Shown here: one piece after another, positions 7,667-17,236 of the stretch
Layout of the letters: each line of letters starts with the position of its first letter
Numbering within the stretch: position 1 is the stretch's first letter
Made by a program: the position numbers and the translations under genes
NCBI GenBank assembly: GCA_004555955.1
Contig: SFJG01000017.1
Location: forward strand, 1-32,595
From: Bacteroidales bacterium
GTDB taxonomy: Bacteria; Bacteroidota; Bacteroidia; Bacteroidales; Muribaculaceae
Direction: 5' to 3'
Length of the DNA stretch: 32,595 nt
The notes under the pieces: model-generated
The model's database searches: none
The model's input: only the letters and a program-made list of their open reading frames with translations
Told to the model about the DNA's origin: nothing

Positions 7667-10600
7667 ATGAAAAGAACTATCTTGTTTTTAATCTCGCTGT
7701 TTGTTGTAACGCTCGGGATGGAGTGTTATTCAAGCGTGCGAAAGGAGTGTCCGCTGAAGTTCAAATCTCGCAGTCGTGAACAGCTGACCTCTTTCTATTG
7801 TGTAAAGCCAATCGACGTCTCAATACCGCGGTTGACTTCGGAAGGCTATACCTCGGTCGGACTTGTCGGCAATGTTATTTCGTCGAAAGGTGCCGGCAGG
7901 GGTATGTACGGTTTTAGCGCCGCATCACCCATTACTATGAACAAACTTCTTGCCGGGGTTGAGTTCAACGGCGGTGGAGTTTATGTCAACGGCAAATATT
8001 ACGCTCAAAATTACGATTACGACAGCAACTACCAACTCACGATGTCGCAATGGTATGTCTACGACGCCGAAACGTGGACGTTGGAGCGCACTGTCGACTG
8101 TCCGCTCGACGATTTTTCGTATATCGCAGCCGACAGAACCTACGACCCGACAACCGGTACGGTCTATTCGATTACTTACGATAAAGACGCTTCGGGAACG
8201 CTGTTCCTGGCAACTACCGACCTCGCCGACGGAAAGTCGACGTTGATTGGCGCATTCGATAAGAGTGTGTTCTGTTTAGCCGCCAACGCCGAAGGTCAAC
8301 TCTTTGCAATCGACGTGAATGCAAACCTTTACAGCGTCGACAAGACAACGGCGAAACTCACGCTCATTGCCAATACCAACATTTTCGATAGTTACGAATC
8401 CGACTACACACAGTCGGCTACAATCGATTATGCTACCGGCAAAATGTATTGGGCGGAATTTCATACCGTAGGGTGGTTTACCGCAGCATCCGCTCTCTAC
8501 GAGATAAACACTTCGACCGGAGCAACCACCAAAATCGCCGACATTCCCAACAACGAAGAAATCGTGGGTCTTTGCGTGCCCGACCGTGCTCCGGCAGGTT
8601 CGCCTGCCGCAGTTTCCGGGCTGGCGGTGAATCTGGTTCAAGGCGCCACACAGGCTTCGTTCTCGTTCGTATTGCCGACAGTGACGGCTTCGGGCGACGC
8701 ACTCGATGCCGCGGAATCGCTGATGGTCGAAATTTCGGTCGATAGCGACGTTGTCGACTTGGTCGACGGTCTTCCCGGCGAAAGCGTAACGACCTCGACT
8801 TACGACTTTGCTCGCGGTATGCACACAGTGAAAGTTAAGGTGGAGAACGGCGCAGGCATGGGTCCTGCTGCCGGTAAGGTTTTCTTCGCAGGCTATGACG
8901 TTCCGGCAAGTGTCGGAGGTCTGAAACTCACCGCAAACGGCTATGAGGCTAATTTGACGTGGTCGGCGCCGACCGCCGGAGCTCAAGGCGGCGCTATTCG
9001 CGGCCCGATTACTTACGAAGTGGTCCGCATGCCGGGCAACGTCGTTGTTGCCGAATCGCAACCGGCTACTTCGTTCAGCGAAACGCTCACCGTTCCGGCT
9101 TTGTATTCCTACGTCGTTACGGCAATCACTCCCGACGGGCGCAGCGTTTCGGCGCAATCGAATGCGATGGTCATTGCCGACTTCGGCGTGCCTTACAGCG
9201 AATCGTTCAACACGGCTGACGCTGCCGGACTCTTTACCATTATAGATAATAACAACGACGGCAAAACCTGGGACTACGACTCCGCAGGTCAGCGCATGCG
9301 CTACACCTATGGCGTGAAGTCTGCCGGCGACGATTGGCTCATTACTCCGGGTATCCGCCTCGAAAAAGGCAAATCGTATGCTTTTGCCTTCAAAGTTAGT
9401 AAGGAGATGAACTCCTATACCGAAACGATGGAGGTTTACTACGGCACGTCGTCCGACATTGCCTCGATGACAAAAATAGCCGACATCACCGACCTCACCG
9501 CTGAGCAACAACACTTGTCATATCTTGTGCCGGCACTTGCCGACGGCGCTCACTATTTAGCATTCAAGGCGACGAGCCCGGCAAATCAATATCGTATTTA
9601 TGTCGACGATATCAATGTCGTTGAGGAAGGTTATGCCAACGTCCCGGCAACCATCAACGATTTGAAAGTCGTAGCAGGTGCTCAGGGTGCAAACGAAGCA
9701 ACCGTGACGTTCACGGCACCTTCGACAACCCTCGAAGGCTCTGCGCTCGAGTCGCTCACGCGAATCGAAATCTATCGCAACAACAGCGACGTGCCTATCA
9801 CGACAATCAATTCGCCCGCTTGCGGCTCCGCTCAATCGTGGACCGACACATCGGTAAAAACCGGTGCGTATGAATATAAGGTAATATCTTACAACGAAGC
9901 CGGTGCGAGCGCTGCTGCCACGGCATCGGTCTACGTCGGCATCGACGTGCCCGGAAAAGTTACCGATTTGACGCTTACATTTGTCGACGGCAAGCCGAAA
10001 CTCACGTGGAAGGCTCCGGCGGCGGGCGTTAGCGGCGGAAATCTTGACGGATTGGTTTCTTACGACGTAGTCCGCGTGGCTAACGACGTGCAAACCACCG
10101 TGGCTACCGCTTTGGAGGCTACGGAATTTGTCGACGATTGGACGGTCGATACACAAGCATATCTCTACTACGCCGTTGTGGCAAAAACATCGGCGGGAAG
10201 CAGCGAGGCTGCTTATACCAAAGGCATTGTTGTCGGCGACCCGTATCCCGCACCGTTTGCCGAGTCGTTTGCCGGAGGCGTTGCTCAAAACGCTCCCTGG
10301 TCGGTGGCTCAAGTCTATGGCATCAACGGCAATTGGCGAATCGTCGCTTCCGGCGAATATCCTTATACCCAACCTCAAGATGCCGACGGCGGTTTGGCTT
10401 CGTTCAACGGATACAACGCGCAGGTCGGCAACGTCACTCGCTTGATTTCGCCGATGATTAAGATAGACCATCTCCGAAGCCCGAAATTGTCGTTCTGGAT
10501 GTATCACTTCAACGGCAACGACGGTTGGCATCCCGACGAAGAGGGTCCCGACTACGTTAAAGACCAACTCGTTGTCGAGGTGTCGGTCGACGGCAGCGAC

Positions 10601-12154
10601 TATCAAGAACTTCGCGACGGCGTGATTGACCTCTATGCCCCCAAAAACGGTTGGGTAGAGCATGTCATTTCGCTCGAGAAATATACCGACAGCAACTATA
10701 TCAACATCGCTTTCAAAGGCGTTTCGGGTTGGTGCTACAACATCCAAATCGACAATATCAACGTCTTTGCCGACTACGTTACGGAAGTCTCGGCGGTGTC
10801 GCTCAGCGGTCCGTCGGCGCTCAAAATCGGCGAGCAAGGCACGTTTGTGGCTACCGTCGCCAACAACGGAAGCGCAAACCTCAACAACGTAGCTGTCCGC
10901 TTGAAGAAAGACGGCAAAATTGTAGCTTCGAAGATGCTTCGTTCGCTCGACTCGAAGACGCAAATCGAGGTCGAACTCATTGCGGCTGCAACGCCTGCCG
11001 ATGCCGGTAAGACGGTCGAATATGTTGCCGAAGTATTTGTCGTCGGCGACGAAAATACGCTCAACAACGTGTCGAAACCGGTTGCCGTAACCACCGATTC
11101 GAACGAATTGCCCGTCGTGACCGACTTGGCGGCTGCTGCCGACGATGTCGAAACCGGTAAGGCTGTAACGCTTACGTGGAGCAAGCCCGCCGACGCAGTG
11201 ATTTTCGACGGCGTGGCTGCTGTGGCTGACGATTGCGAGTCGTATGAACCGTTCAGCGTTTATGGCTTCGGCAACTACATCGTGGTCGACGGTGACGGCA
11301 AAAACACCTATTCGGTAACCGACGGCTCGACCTATGCCAACAAGACGACGCCGAAAGCGTTTATGGTGTTCAATCCTTCGCAAATCAGCATCCCCGACTA
11401 CAAAATGTCGCGCTATCAGCCATACTCCGGCAACCAATATCTCGCGGCATTCTCTGCATCGACGGGTGTCAGTGACGACTGGTTGATTGCTCCCGTGCCC
11501 GAGGGCGTCACTTCGTTCTCGTTCATGGCTCGCGCTTCGCAAACGCGCTACGGCAATGAAGATTTCGTCGTGAAATATTCTACCGACGGCACTTCGTCGT
11601 CCGACTTCGTGACAATCTCCACCGAGAGCGTAGCCGACGAGTGGACACGCTTTGCTTACACCCTTCCCGAAGGCGCAAAATACGTCGCAATCAATTATGT
11701 TTCGGAAGACAAGTTCATGTTTATGGTCGACGACATACTCCTCGGCGAACCCGCTCCCGAATATGCGTTGAAAGGCTATAACGTGTATCGCAACGACGTT
11801 CGCATCAATGCCGAACCGCTTGCCGCCGATGCCGTTTCGACCACCGACGCAATCACCGACGACGGTACTTACGTCTACGGAGTAACCGCGCTTTACGAAT
11901 CGGGCGAATCGCTCTACTCGAACCTCGTCACCGTCGAAAAGCAAGGCGGATTGACGTCGGTTGGCGCTGCGCCGGTTGTATTTGCATCGCGTGGCAGAAT
12001 CTGCTACTCAGGTGTTGCCGACACTATCGTCGTTTACACTACAGCCGGTGTTCCGGTTGCTTCGTCAGCAAAGGCGAACGGTTCGTTTGCAGTCGCTCCC
12101 GGCACTTACGTTGTAAAATCGGGACGTTATACATTTAAATTAATAGTTTATTAA
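7667..12154 (+). CDS. Giant secreted surface protein, paralogue of the 1226-aa protein, T9SS-type tail
   Basis: This 1495-aa protein has a hydrophobic N-terminal signal (about 1-20). Modules in order: propeller-like 60-306; Ig-like 312-408; FN3 412-503; jelly-roll 507-653 with DDWLITPG; FN3 659-757; FN3 761-855; jelly-roll 862-1036; CARDB-like 1041-1142; an FN3 interrupted by a jelly-roll, 1147-1424 (insert about 1190-1360, DDWLIAP); and a sorting tail, 1435-1495, ending in YTFKLIVY. Up to the CARDB-like module the order is identical to the minus-strand 1226-aa protein, so they are paralogues. The nested FN3/jelly-roll is extra and is shared with the next gene. The tail is less canonical than its neighbours' (GTYVVKSGRYTFKLIVY). 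The next gene starts 11 bases after the stop. No catalytic motif was recognised; a binding or adhesive role is inference. Confidence 0.85.
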   Translation: MKRTILFLISLFVVTLGMECYSSVRKECPLKFKSRSREQLTSFYCVKPIDVSIPRLTSEGYTSVGLVGNVISSKGAGRGMYGFSAASPITMNKLLAGVEFNGGGVYVNGKYYAQNYDYDSNYQLTMSQWYVYDAETWTLERTVDCPLDDFSYIAADRTYDPTTGTVYSITYDKDASGTLFLATTDLADGKSTLIGAFDKSVFCLAANAEGQLFAIDVNANLYSVDKTTAKLTLIANTNIFDSYESDYTQSATIDYATGKMYWAEFHTVGWFTAASALYEINTSTGATTKIADIPNNEEIVGLCVPDRAPAGSPAAVSGLAVNLVQGATQASFSFVLPTVTASGDALDAAESLMVEISVDSDVVDLVDGLPGESVTTSTYDFARGMHTVKVKVENGAGMGPAAGKVFFAGYDVPASVGGLKLTANGYEANLTWSAPTAGAQGGAIRGPITYEVVRMPGNVVVAESQPATSFSETLTVPALYSYVVTAITPDGRSVSAQSNAMVIADFGVPYSESFNTADAAGLFTIIDNNNDGKTWDYDSAGQRMRYTYGVKSAGDDWLITPGIRLEKGKSYAFAFKVSKEMNSYTETMEVYYGTSSDIASMTKIADITDLTAEQQHLSYLVPALADGAHYLAFKATSPANQYRIYVDDINVVEEGYANVPATINDLKVVAGAQGANEATVTFTAPSTTLEGSALESLTRIEIYRNNSDVPITTINSPACGSAQSWTDTSVKTGAYEYKVISYNEAGASAAATASVYVGIDVPGKVTDLTLTFVDGKPKLTWKAPAAGVSGGNLDGLVSYDVVRVANDVQTTVATALEATEFVDDWTVDTQAYLYYAVVAKTSAGSSEAAYTKGIVVGDPYPAPFAESFAGGVAQNAPWSVAQVYGINGNWRIVASGEYPYTQPQDADGGLASFNGYNAQVGNVTRLISPMIKIDHLRSPKLSFWMYHFNGNDGWHPDEEGPDYVKDQLVVEVSVDGSDYQELRDGVIDLYAPKNGWVEHVISLEKYTDSNYINIAFKGVSGWCYNIQIDNINVFADYVTEVSAVSLSGPSALKIGEQGTFVATVANNGSANLNNVAVRLKKDGKIVASKMLRSLDSKTQIEVELIAAATPADAGKTVEYVAEVFVVGDENTLNNVSKPVAVTTDSNELPVVTDLAAAADDVETGKAVTLTWSKPADAVIFDGVAAVADDCESYEPFSVYGFGNYIVVDGDGKNTYSVTDGSTYANKTTPKAFMVFNPSQISIPDYKMSRYQPYSGNQYLAAFSASTGVSDDWLIAPVPEGVTSFSFMARASQTRYGNEDFVVKYSTDGTSSSDFVTISTESVADEWTRFAYTLPEGAKYVAINYVSEDKFMFMVDDILLGEPAPEYALKGYNVYRNDVRINAEPLAADAVSTTDAITDDGTYVYGVTALYESGESLYSNLVTVEKQGGLTSVGAAPVVFASRGRICYSGVADTIVVYTTAGVPVASSAKANGSFAVAPGTYVVKSGRYTFKLIVY

Positions 12155-12165
12155 CATATAGCATT

Positions 12166-15100
12166 ATGAAACACTTATTCTTAAGGTTTGTTGCTGCAGC
12201 CCTGCTTGGGACAGCAACTACAGCCTACGGACAAACGATTGTGTATGAGCAGCATTTCGACACCCAAAGTGCGTTCGACACTATGACGACCGTAGATGCT
12301 GACAATAACCATTACAACAACACGCGAGGCGTGTGGAAGTGGAATAGTTACGGCACAAAAGCTGCCTACATCTATCTTTCGACGTATTCTGATGATTGGG
12401 AAGCAAACGACGACTATCTGCTGACGCCCGAAATTGCTCTTGAGGCGGGTAAGGCTTATTCGTTGTCGTCGCTCATCGACGGCTACTATTCGTCGGATGT
12501 CGCAAAATGTCAGATTGCCGTCGGCACAGGCGACGACCCGACGACGTTCACTGTTTTGTACACTAACGAAAACATCAAGACTTCGACAGGATTCACGGTA
12601 GAGCAACAGTTCGAAGTTCCGCAGTCGGGCAACTATCGCATTTCGTATCGCGCCTACGGCGTGGCACTTCGCGTAGGCGACATCGTGCTGACCGACATAG
12701 GTTTTGCCGGCGCTCCGGCGGCTGTGTCCGACTTGGTAGCCACGGCGGCTGCCGACTTGTCGCTCTCTGCCGATATTTCGTTCGTGACGCCTACACAGAC
12801 ATCTACAGGCGGTACTCTTACCGCTCTTTCGAAGGTGGAACTCTATCGTGGTGAAGATTTGATTAACACATATGAGGCTCCCGCTCTCGGCGCTACTTTG
12901 ACGTGGACTGATGCAGCGGCGCAGGCGGGTTATAACACCTACCGCGTCATCGCTTATGCCGACGACAAAGTTGGCACAGAAGCTTCCGTGACAGTTTACG
13001 TCGGTCCCGACACGCCGAAGGCTGTTACCGCACTGACTGTCGCTGCCGTAGCCGACGGATTCGCTCTGTCGTGGACCGCTCCGACAAAGGGCGCCGTTCT
13101 CAACTCCGATTTGGATGCGAGCGCTTTGACTTATACGATTACGCGCGTTGTCGGCGACGCTGAAACCGTTGTGGCTACCGGCGTGGCAGAAACATCCTAC
13201 ACCGACGCATTCGCTCCTGCCGAACTTACAAAAATTAGTTATAAAGTTGTGGCAAACTACCACGGCACGACGAGTGAGGCTACCGCTTCGTCGTCGCTGA
13301 TTGCCGGAAAGGCTTCTCTGCCGTTCGAAGATTCGTTCGCAGGAAAGACTCTCAACGAGTATTGGACTATTGATACAAATACGTCTTCTTATGTGTGGAC
13401 TCCCGTTAGCACGACATCGCGCCTAAACGCATCTCCGGTTGACGGCGATGGCGGTATGCTGTTCTACAACTCATATAGTTCATCCGGAGGTAACTATTGC
13501 CGCTTGATTTCGCCGTTGTTGAACATCGCCGACGCTACTTCCCCGATGTTGTCGTTCTATATCTATCACAACAAATCTAACAGCAGTTCTGCCGACCGCG
13601 TCGTTGTTGAGGTTAAGACCGACGGCGGTGAATTTACCGAAGTGGGTACTTACAATCGTTACTCAGAAACGGAAGGCTGGGAGCAAGTGTTCATCGATTT
13701 GAGCGGTTATAAAACAGCCTCAACATTCCAAATTTCGCTCAAAGCGGTATCCGGTTACGGAACAGACATGGTTATCGATGCCGTGTCGATCTACGACGAT
13801 GTTGCGCCTTCAGCGCCGAAGCCTGTCGACAACTTTAAGGCTGTGATCACTTCCACATCGACTTATTCGATTAGTTGGGCTGCTCCGACGGCTACTATCA
13901 AAGAAAAGCCCATCGATGCCGAAGACTTGACCTACGACGTATGGAGAATCGTCGACGGCGAAGAGACGCTGCTTAAATCCGATTATGCTCGCGAAGAACT
14001 CAACGACACTTACGAGCCGCAAGGCTTGCAGAAATTGCAATATAAGGTAGTTGCTCATTACGATGGTCTTGAAAGTGCGCCTGCGCTGTCGAACGAATTG
14101 GAAATCGGCTTCGTTGAGATTCCGTTTGCCGACTCGTTTGCCGGAGCAACAATCTCCGACCAATGGACACTTACAACAACGAACACATCATATCCCTGGA
14201 CTGCTGTTTCGTCGGGTTCAAGCCCGTCAGTATCGCCCTACGATGCCGACGGCGGTATGCTGATGTATAAATCGTATAGTGCACCATCAGGGAACGAGGT
14301 TACAATGACTACTCCGCCGCTCAACATAGCATCGTCGGCAAATCCGGTAGTGGAATTTTGGATGTATCACGATTCGGGTTATCTGGCGAAAGAGGACAAA
14401 GTAAATGTTCTGATTTCGTGCGATGGCGGCGAATTCCAACTTCTCGATGGTGCCGACATCTTGCGTTATTCCGCGGAAACCGGTTGGACGAAACATTCGT
14501 TCTCTCTTGTCGGATATAAAGATGCAGTCTCTGTTAAAATTCAATTTAAAGGAATCTCAGAATGTGGAAACAACATATTTATCGATGCCATCAATATTTA
14601 CAACAAGGCTGAGTACGACATGGCAGCCGTAGCGCTTGATGCTCCCGAGATTGTTTATACAGGTAATACCGGCAATTTTACGGTTTCGGTTCGCAACAAC
14701 GGCATTGCTACAGTTGCCGGTACTGCATATCAAGTTGACCTATACAACGGTGACACTCTCGTTACGACGGTCGATGGTGTTGATGTAGGTGTCGATGCTA
14801 TTGCCGAGATTCCTGTTTCGCTGACTTATTCAGCCTTAGATGCGGCAACCTACAACTACTATGCGGAAATCGTCTATCGTGCCGATGAAGTTGGCGAAAA
14901 CAACAGCACGGAACCAAAGACGGTTGTTGTTGCCACTTATCCCGCTCCGGCAGTCGACGACCTTGGCGGTAGCATTCAAAACCGCAACAATGTTGTCACT
15001 TCGTGGACTGCTCCCGTCAACACTGACGAAGTCGAGCCGTTCAGCCTGACCGAGAACTTCGACTCGTTTACCGAACTCACTTACGATTCTCAGATTGGCG

Positions 15101-15981
15101 AATTTACAAATATTGATGGCGACCAACTTGATACGCGTGTTTGGTTTGATAGTTATATAACCAAAGGTCCAAAGGGATTCTTTGTGTTCAGTACGAATTT
15201 TGTGAATAGTTCCTCTACTGTTTATGCCGCACACAGCGGAAAGAATCTTTTGGTTGCTCTCGGCTCAAGTTCCGGCGACAGCGATGACTGGTTCATTTCT
15301 CCCGAACTTCCCGGAACAGGCATTGCCACCTTGTCGTTCTACACCAAGCTGGGTTCGTCGTACGACAAAGGCGTCTTCCGAATTGAATATTCTACGACCG
15401 ATGCTCAGCCTCAAAGTTTCATACCGTTGACCGACAATGTTACGGTTTCCGGCTATCAAATGACATCATGGACTAAAATGTCGTACGAAATTCCTGCAGA
15501 TGCTCGCTACGTGGCTATCCATCACGTTTCAGGAACTACCGATTGGGGACTGTTAATCGATGATATTTCAATCGAGACTGAGCCGTTCACGCTCTTAGGC
15601 TACAACGTATATCGCGACGGTGCGAAAATCAACAATGAACTCGTAACCGAGCCTACTTATACCGACCTCGATTTGGGTAACAACACTTATAACTACAACG
15701 TGACAGCCGTTTACGAAGGCGGTGAATCTGCATTGTCGAACGACTATACCATTACGTTGAGCGATTCGTCGGTTGGCGAATTGAACGCCGACGATGTTCG
15801 CGTTGTGGTACGCAACCGCTTGGTGGCTTCGTTCAGTGCCGGTGCGCTTACCGAAAGCCGTGTCTATAACACGGGCGGCGCTCTCGTGGCTCAAGGCTCG
15901 GGTTGGATTGCACTCCCGACTGCCGGGGTCTACTTCGTTAAAAACTGCAGCGGTAAAGCAACGAAAATCATTGTTCGTTAG
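12166..15981 (+). CDS. Large secreted jelly-roll/FN3 surface protein with internal duplication, T9SS-type tail
   Basis: This 1271-aa protein has a signal peptide at 1-22 (ending AYG). Modules: jelly-roll 26-181 (DDYLLTPE); FN3 185-281; FN3 285-382; jelly-roll 386-545; FN3 552-648; jelly-roll 651-815; CARDB-like 818-925; an FN3 interrupted by a jelly-roll, 930-1198 (DDWFISPE); and a sorting tail, 1205-1271, ending in GVYFVKNCSGKATKIIVR. The FN3+jelly-roll unit at 285-545 is repeated at 552-815, with shared phrases such as PF.DSFAG, DGGML and TGW/EGW. There is no propeller-like module, so it differs from its two larger relatives at the N-terminus. It is the second gene of the rightward operon and is followed by a strong hairpin terminator. 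The function is unknown; co-expression with the upstream paralogue suggests they act together at the surface. Confidence 0.85.
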   Translation: MKHLFLRFVAAALLGTATTAYGQTIVYEQHFDTQSAFDTMTTVDADNNHYNNTRGVWKWNSYGTKAAYIYLSTYSDDWEANDDYLLTPEIALEAGKAYSLSSLIDGYYSSDVAKCQIAVGTGDDPTTFTVLYTNENIKTSTGFTVEQQFEVPQSGNYRISYRAYGVALRVGDIVLTDIGFAGAPAAVSDLVATAAADLSLSADISFVTPTQTSTGGTLTALSKVELYRGEDLINTYEAPALGATLTWTDAAAQAGYNTYRVIAYADDKVGTEASVTVYVGPDTPKAVTALTVAAVADGFALSWTAPTKGAVLNSDLDASALTYTITRVVGDAETVVATGVAETSYTDAFAPAELTKISYKVVANYHGTTSEATASSSLIAGKASLPFEDSFAGKTLNEYWTIDTNTSSYVWTPVSTTSRLNASPVDGDGGMLFYNSYSSSGGNYCRLISPLLNIADATSPMLSFYIYHNKSNSSSADRVVVEVKTDGGEFTEVGTYNRYSETEGWEQVFIDLSGYKTASTFQISLKAVSGYGTDMVIDAVSIYDDVAPSAPKPVDNFKAVITSTSTYSISWAAPTATIKEKPIDAEDLTYDVWRIVDGEETLLKSDYAREELNDTYEPQGLQKLQYKVVAHYDGLESAPALSNELEIGFVEIPFADSFAGATISDQWTLTTTNTSYPWTAVSSGSSPSVSPYDADGGMLMYKSYSAPSGNEVTMTTPPLNIASSANPVVEFWMYHDSGYLAKEDKVNVLISCDGGEFQLLDGADILRYSAETGWTKHSFSLVGYKDAVSVKIQFKGISECGNNIFIDAINIYNKAEYDMAAVALDAPEIVYTGNTGNFTVSVRNNGIATVAGTAYQVDLYNGDTLVTTVDGVDVGVDAIAEIPVSLTYSALDAATYNYYAEIVYRADEVGENNSTEPKTVVVATYPAPAVDDLGGSIQNRNNVVTSWTAPVNTDEVEPFSLTENFDSFTELTYDSQIGEFTNIDGDQLDTRVWFDSYITKGPKGFFVFSTNFVNSSSTVYAAHSGKNLLVALGSSSGDSDDWFISPELPGTGIATLSFYTKLGSSYDKGVFRIEYSTTDAQPQSFIPLTDNVTVSGYQMTSWTKMSYEIPADARYVAIHHVSGTTDWGLLIDDISIETEPFTLLGYNVYRDGAKINNELVTEPTYTDLDLGNNTYNYNVTAVYEGGESALSNDYTITLSDSSVGELNADDVRVVVRNRLVASFSAGALTESRVYNTGGALVAQGSGWIALPTAGVYFVKNCSGKATKIIVR

Positions 15982-16007
15982 TTCGTCCGCACTTCTCTAA
16001 AACGAAA

Positions 16008-16043
16008 CCGACAAGGTAGCCATCCGAATGGCAACTTTGTCGG
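16008..16043 (+). terminator. Terminator of the rightward surface-protein operon
   Basis: The arms CCGACAAGGTAGCCAT and ATGGCAACTTTGTCGG flank a CCGA loop. They form a 16-position stem with one A-A mismatch and a G-U pair. The hairpin starts 27 bases after the stop codon and is followed by the T-rich run TTATTGTATTGT. It is the strongest terminator in the window. Confidence 0.85.
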
Positions 16044-16046
16044 TTA

Positions 16047-16466
16047 TTGTATTGTACAACCCAACAAAATATAAGTCAACACATTGATAATATCTATAAG
16101 GACGGAGAACTTTCTATTGAAGCAACTAACAAGAAATTCTTGTTAGTTCGCCAAGAGGGAAATCGTCAGGACAAACGTCACATTGACCACTATAATCTTG
16201 ATGTGATAATTGCCCTTGGCTACCGAGTGCAGTCGCAGGTGGCGACAAGATTTCGTCGTTGGGAAACACAACGGTTGCACGAATATATCCAAAAGGGCTT
16301 TGCAATAGACGATGAGCGTTTGAAGCAAGGTGGTAATCGTTATTTCCGAGAGTTACTGCAACGCATACGTGATATTCGTAGCAGTGAGCGAAAATTTTAC
16401 CAACAAGTGACGGATATGTTTGTCAACGATATTAATTTGAAAAAATTTAACTTAATTTTTAAGTAA
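16047..16466 (+). pseudogene. Two-end-truncated rhuM-family remnant
   Basis: The translation matches the RhuM (virulence RhuM/DUF-type) family. It runs from the helix just before the QNISQHI motif through HYNLDVIIALGYRVQS, an FRRWETQRLHEYIQKGFAIDDERLKQGG stretch read in pieces, and LLQRIRDIRSSERKFYQQVTD. Full RhuM proteins are about 300-340 residues. This frame lacks the first ~25-30 residues (no ATG; it opens after a TAG at 16017 inside the terminator). Family similarity also stops after VTDMF, replaced by a short Asn/Lys/Phe-rich end. The DNA is more AT-rich than the flanking genes. rhuM genes often travel with restriction or mobile islands, so this is probably a relic of such an insertion. 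Expression is unlikely because the fragment abuts a terminator. Confidence 0.75.
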
Positions 16467-16490
16467 CACAACTTGTTTTCACTGCTCCAA

Positions 16491-16523
16491 TTTGTTGTTT
16501 TGTGACGAAAATCAATATCTTTG
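16491..16523 (+). promoter_or_regulatory. Promoter of the Crp/Fnr-like regulator
   Basis: TTTG (16491-16494), a 21-base spacer and TATCTTTG (16516-16523) form a complete Bacteroidota-type promoter. The ATG of the regulator lies about 30 bases downstream. Confidence 0.75.
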
Positions 16524-16553
16524 CAATTGAAATCTCTATAAAGCAACGACTAT

Positions 16554-17234
16554 ATGGATAGTATGTATAAAATATTGATGGGTTTGCCCATTTTTCAGGG
16601 TGTCAGCCATGCAAAAATCTCCGAACTCATCGAAAAAATTAAGTTCCATTTTCTAAAGTACACCGACGGCGAGACTATTGTCGACGTCGACGAACCGTGT
16701 ACAAATCTTAAATTCTTGATTTCCGGCAGTGTGCGCCTCGAAACGCTGAACCTTAATCGGCGCATTAAGGTCCTGCAAACATTGAACGCACCGAACATTA
16801 TCGGCGCTGAGTATTTGTTCGGCAAGCGCACATCCTATCCATATTCGGTAAAAGCGCACCCCGTAGCCGGCTTGATGCAAGTCGAAAAAGCCGATTTCTT
16901 GAAAATTCTTAAGTCAGACATCGTGTTTCTCTTCAACACGCTCAACTATCTGTCGCGCAACTCTCAGACGCCCACCGAAGCCGTGCTTTCGCTTACGTCG
17001 GGCAGCGTTGCCGAACGTGTGGCGTTTTGGATTGGCTCGTTGACCTATCGCGGTAGCAGCGAAATCGTCATCGAAAGCAAGCAGAAAGATATGTACACAA
17101 TGCTCGGCATCCAGCGCTCGGCATATATCAACACCCTCGAAGAGCTTCGCGATAAAGGCGTGCTCGACTTTACCTCGGGCGCCGTCTATATCAACGACCG
17201 CGACGCCCTGCTCTCCGAAATGACGCTTGGATAA
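16554..17234 (+). CDS. Crp/Fnr-family transcriptional regulator
   Basis: This 226-aa cytosolic protein has the two-domain layout of the family. Residues ~1-130 form a cyclic-nucleotide-binding-like jelly-roll (LPIFQGVS at the start, then FLISGSVRLETLN and NIIGAEYLFG). A long dimer helix follows, then a C-terminal winged helix at about 150-226 (DMYTMLGIQRSAYINTLEELRDKG, followed by VLDF). The recognition helix reads GIQRSAYINTLEEL instead of the usual R-E-T-V-S-R pattern, so its DNA target need not resemble classic Crp or Fnr sites. No Cys cluster for an iron-sulfur centre is present, arguing against an Fnr-type oxygen sensor. The ligand is unknown. It has its own promoter and converges on rpe, with two bases between the stop codons. 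Confidence 0.88.
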   Translation: MDSMYKILMGLPIFQGVSHAKISELIEKIKFHFLKYTDGETIVDVDEPCTNLKFLISGSVRLETLNLNRRIKVLQTLNAPNIIGAEYLFGKRTSYPYSVKAHPVAGLMQVEKADFLKILKSDIVFLFNTLNYLSRNSQTPTEAVLSLTSGSVAERVAFWIGSLTYRGSSEIVIESKQKDMYTMLGIQRSAYINTLEELRDKGVLDFTSGAVYINDRDALLSEMTLG

Positions 17235-17236
17235 CT

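Noticed and set aside
7667..7740. 1495-aa protein as a lipoprotein because of a Cys near residue 20
   Set aside because: The residues before the Cys (LGME) do not fit a lipobox, and the protein ends in a T9SS-like tail, so an ordinary signal peptide is more likely.
9557..11944. 795-codon open frame antisense to the 1495-aa surface protein, and similar long antisense frames at 1284-2300, 2457-3812 and 8276-9514
   Set aside because: They are shadows produced by the codon composition (frequent TCG/CGA and GAC/GTC). The sense frames have signal peptides and coherent domains; the antisense products have neither.
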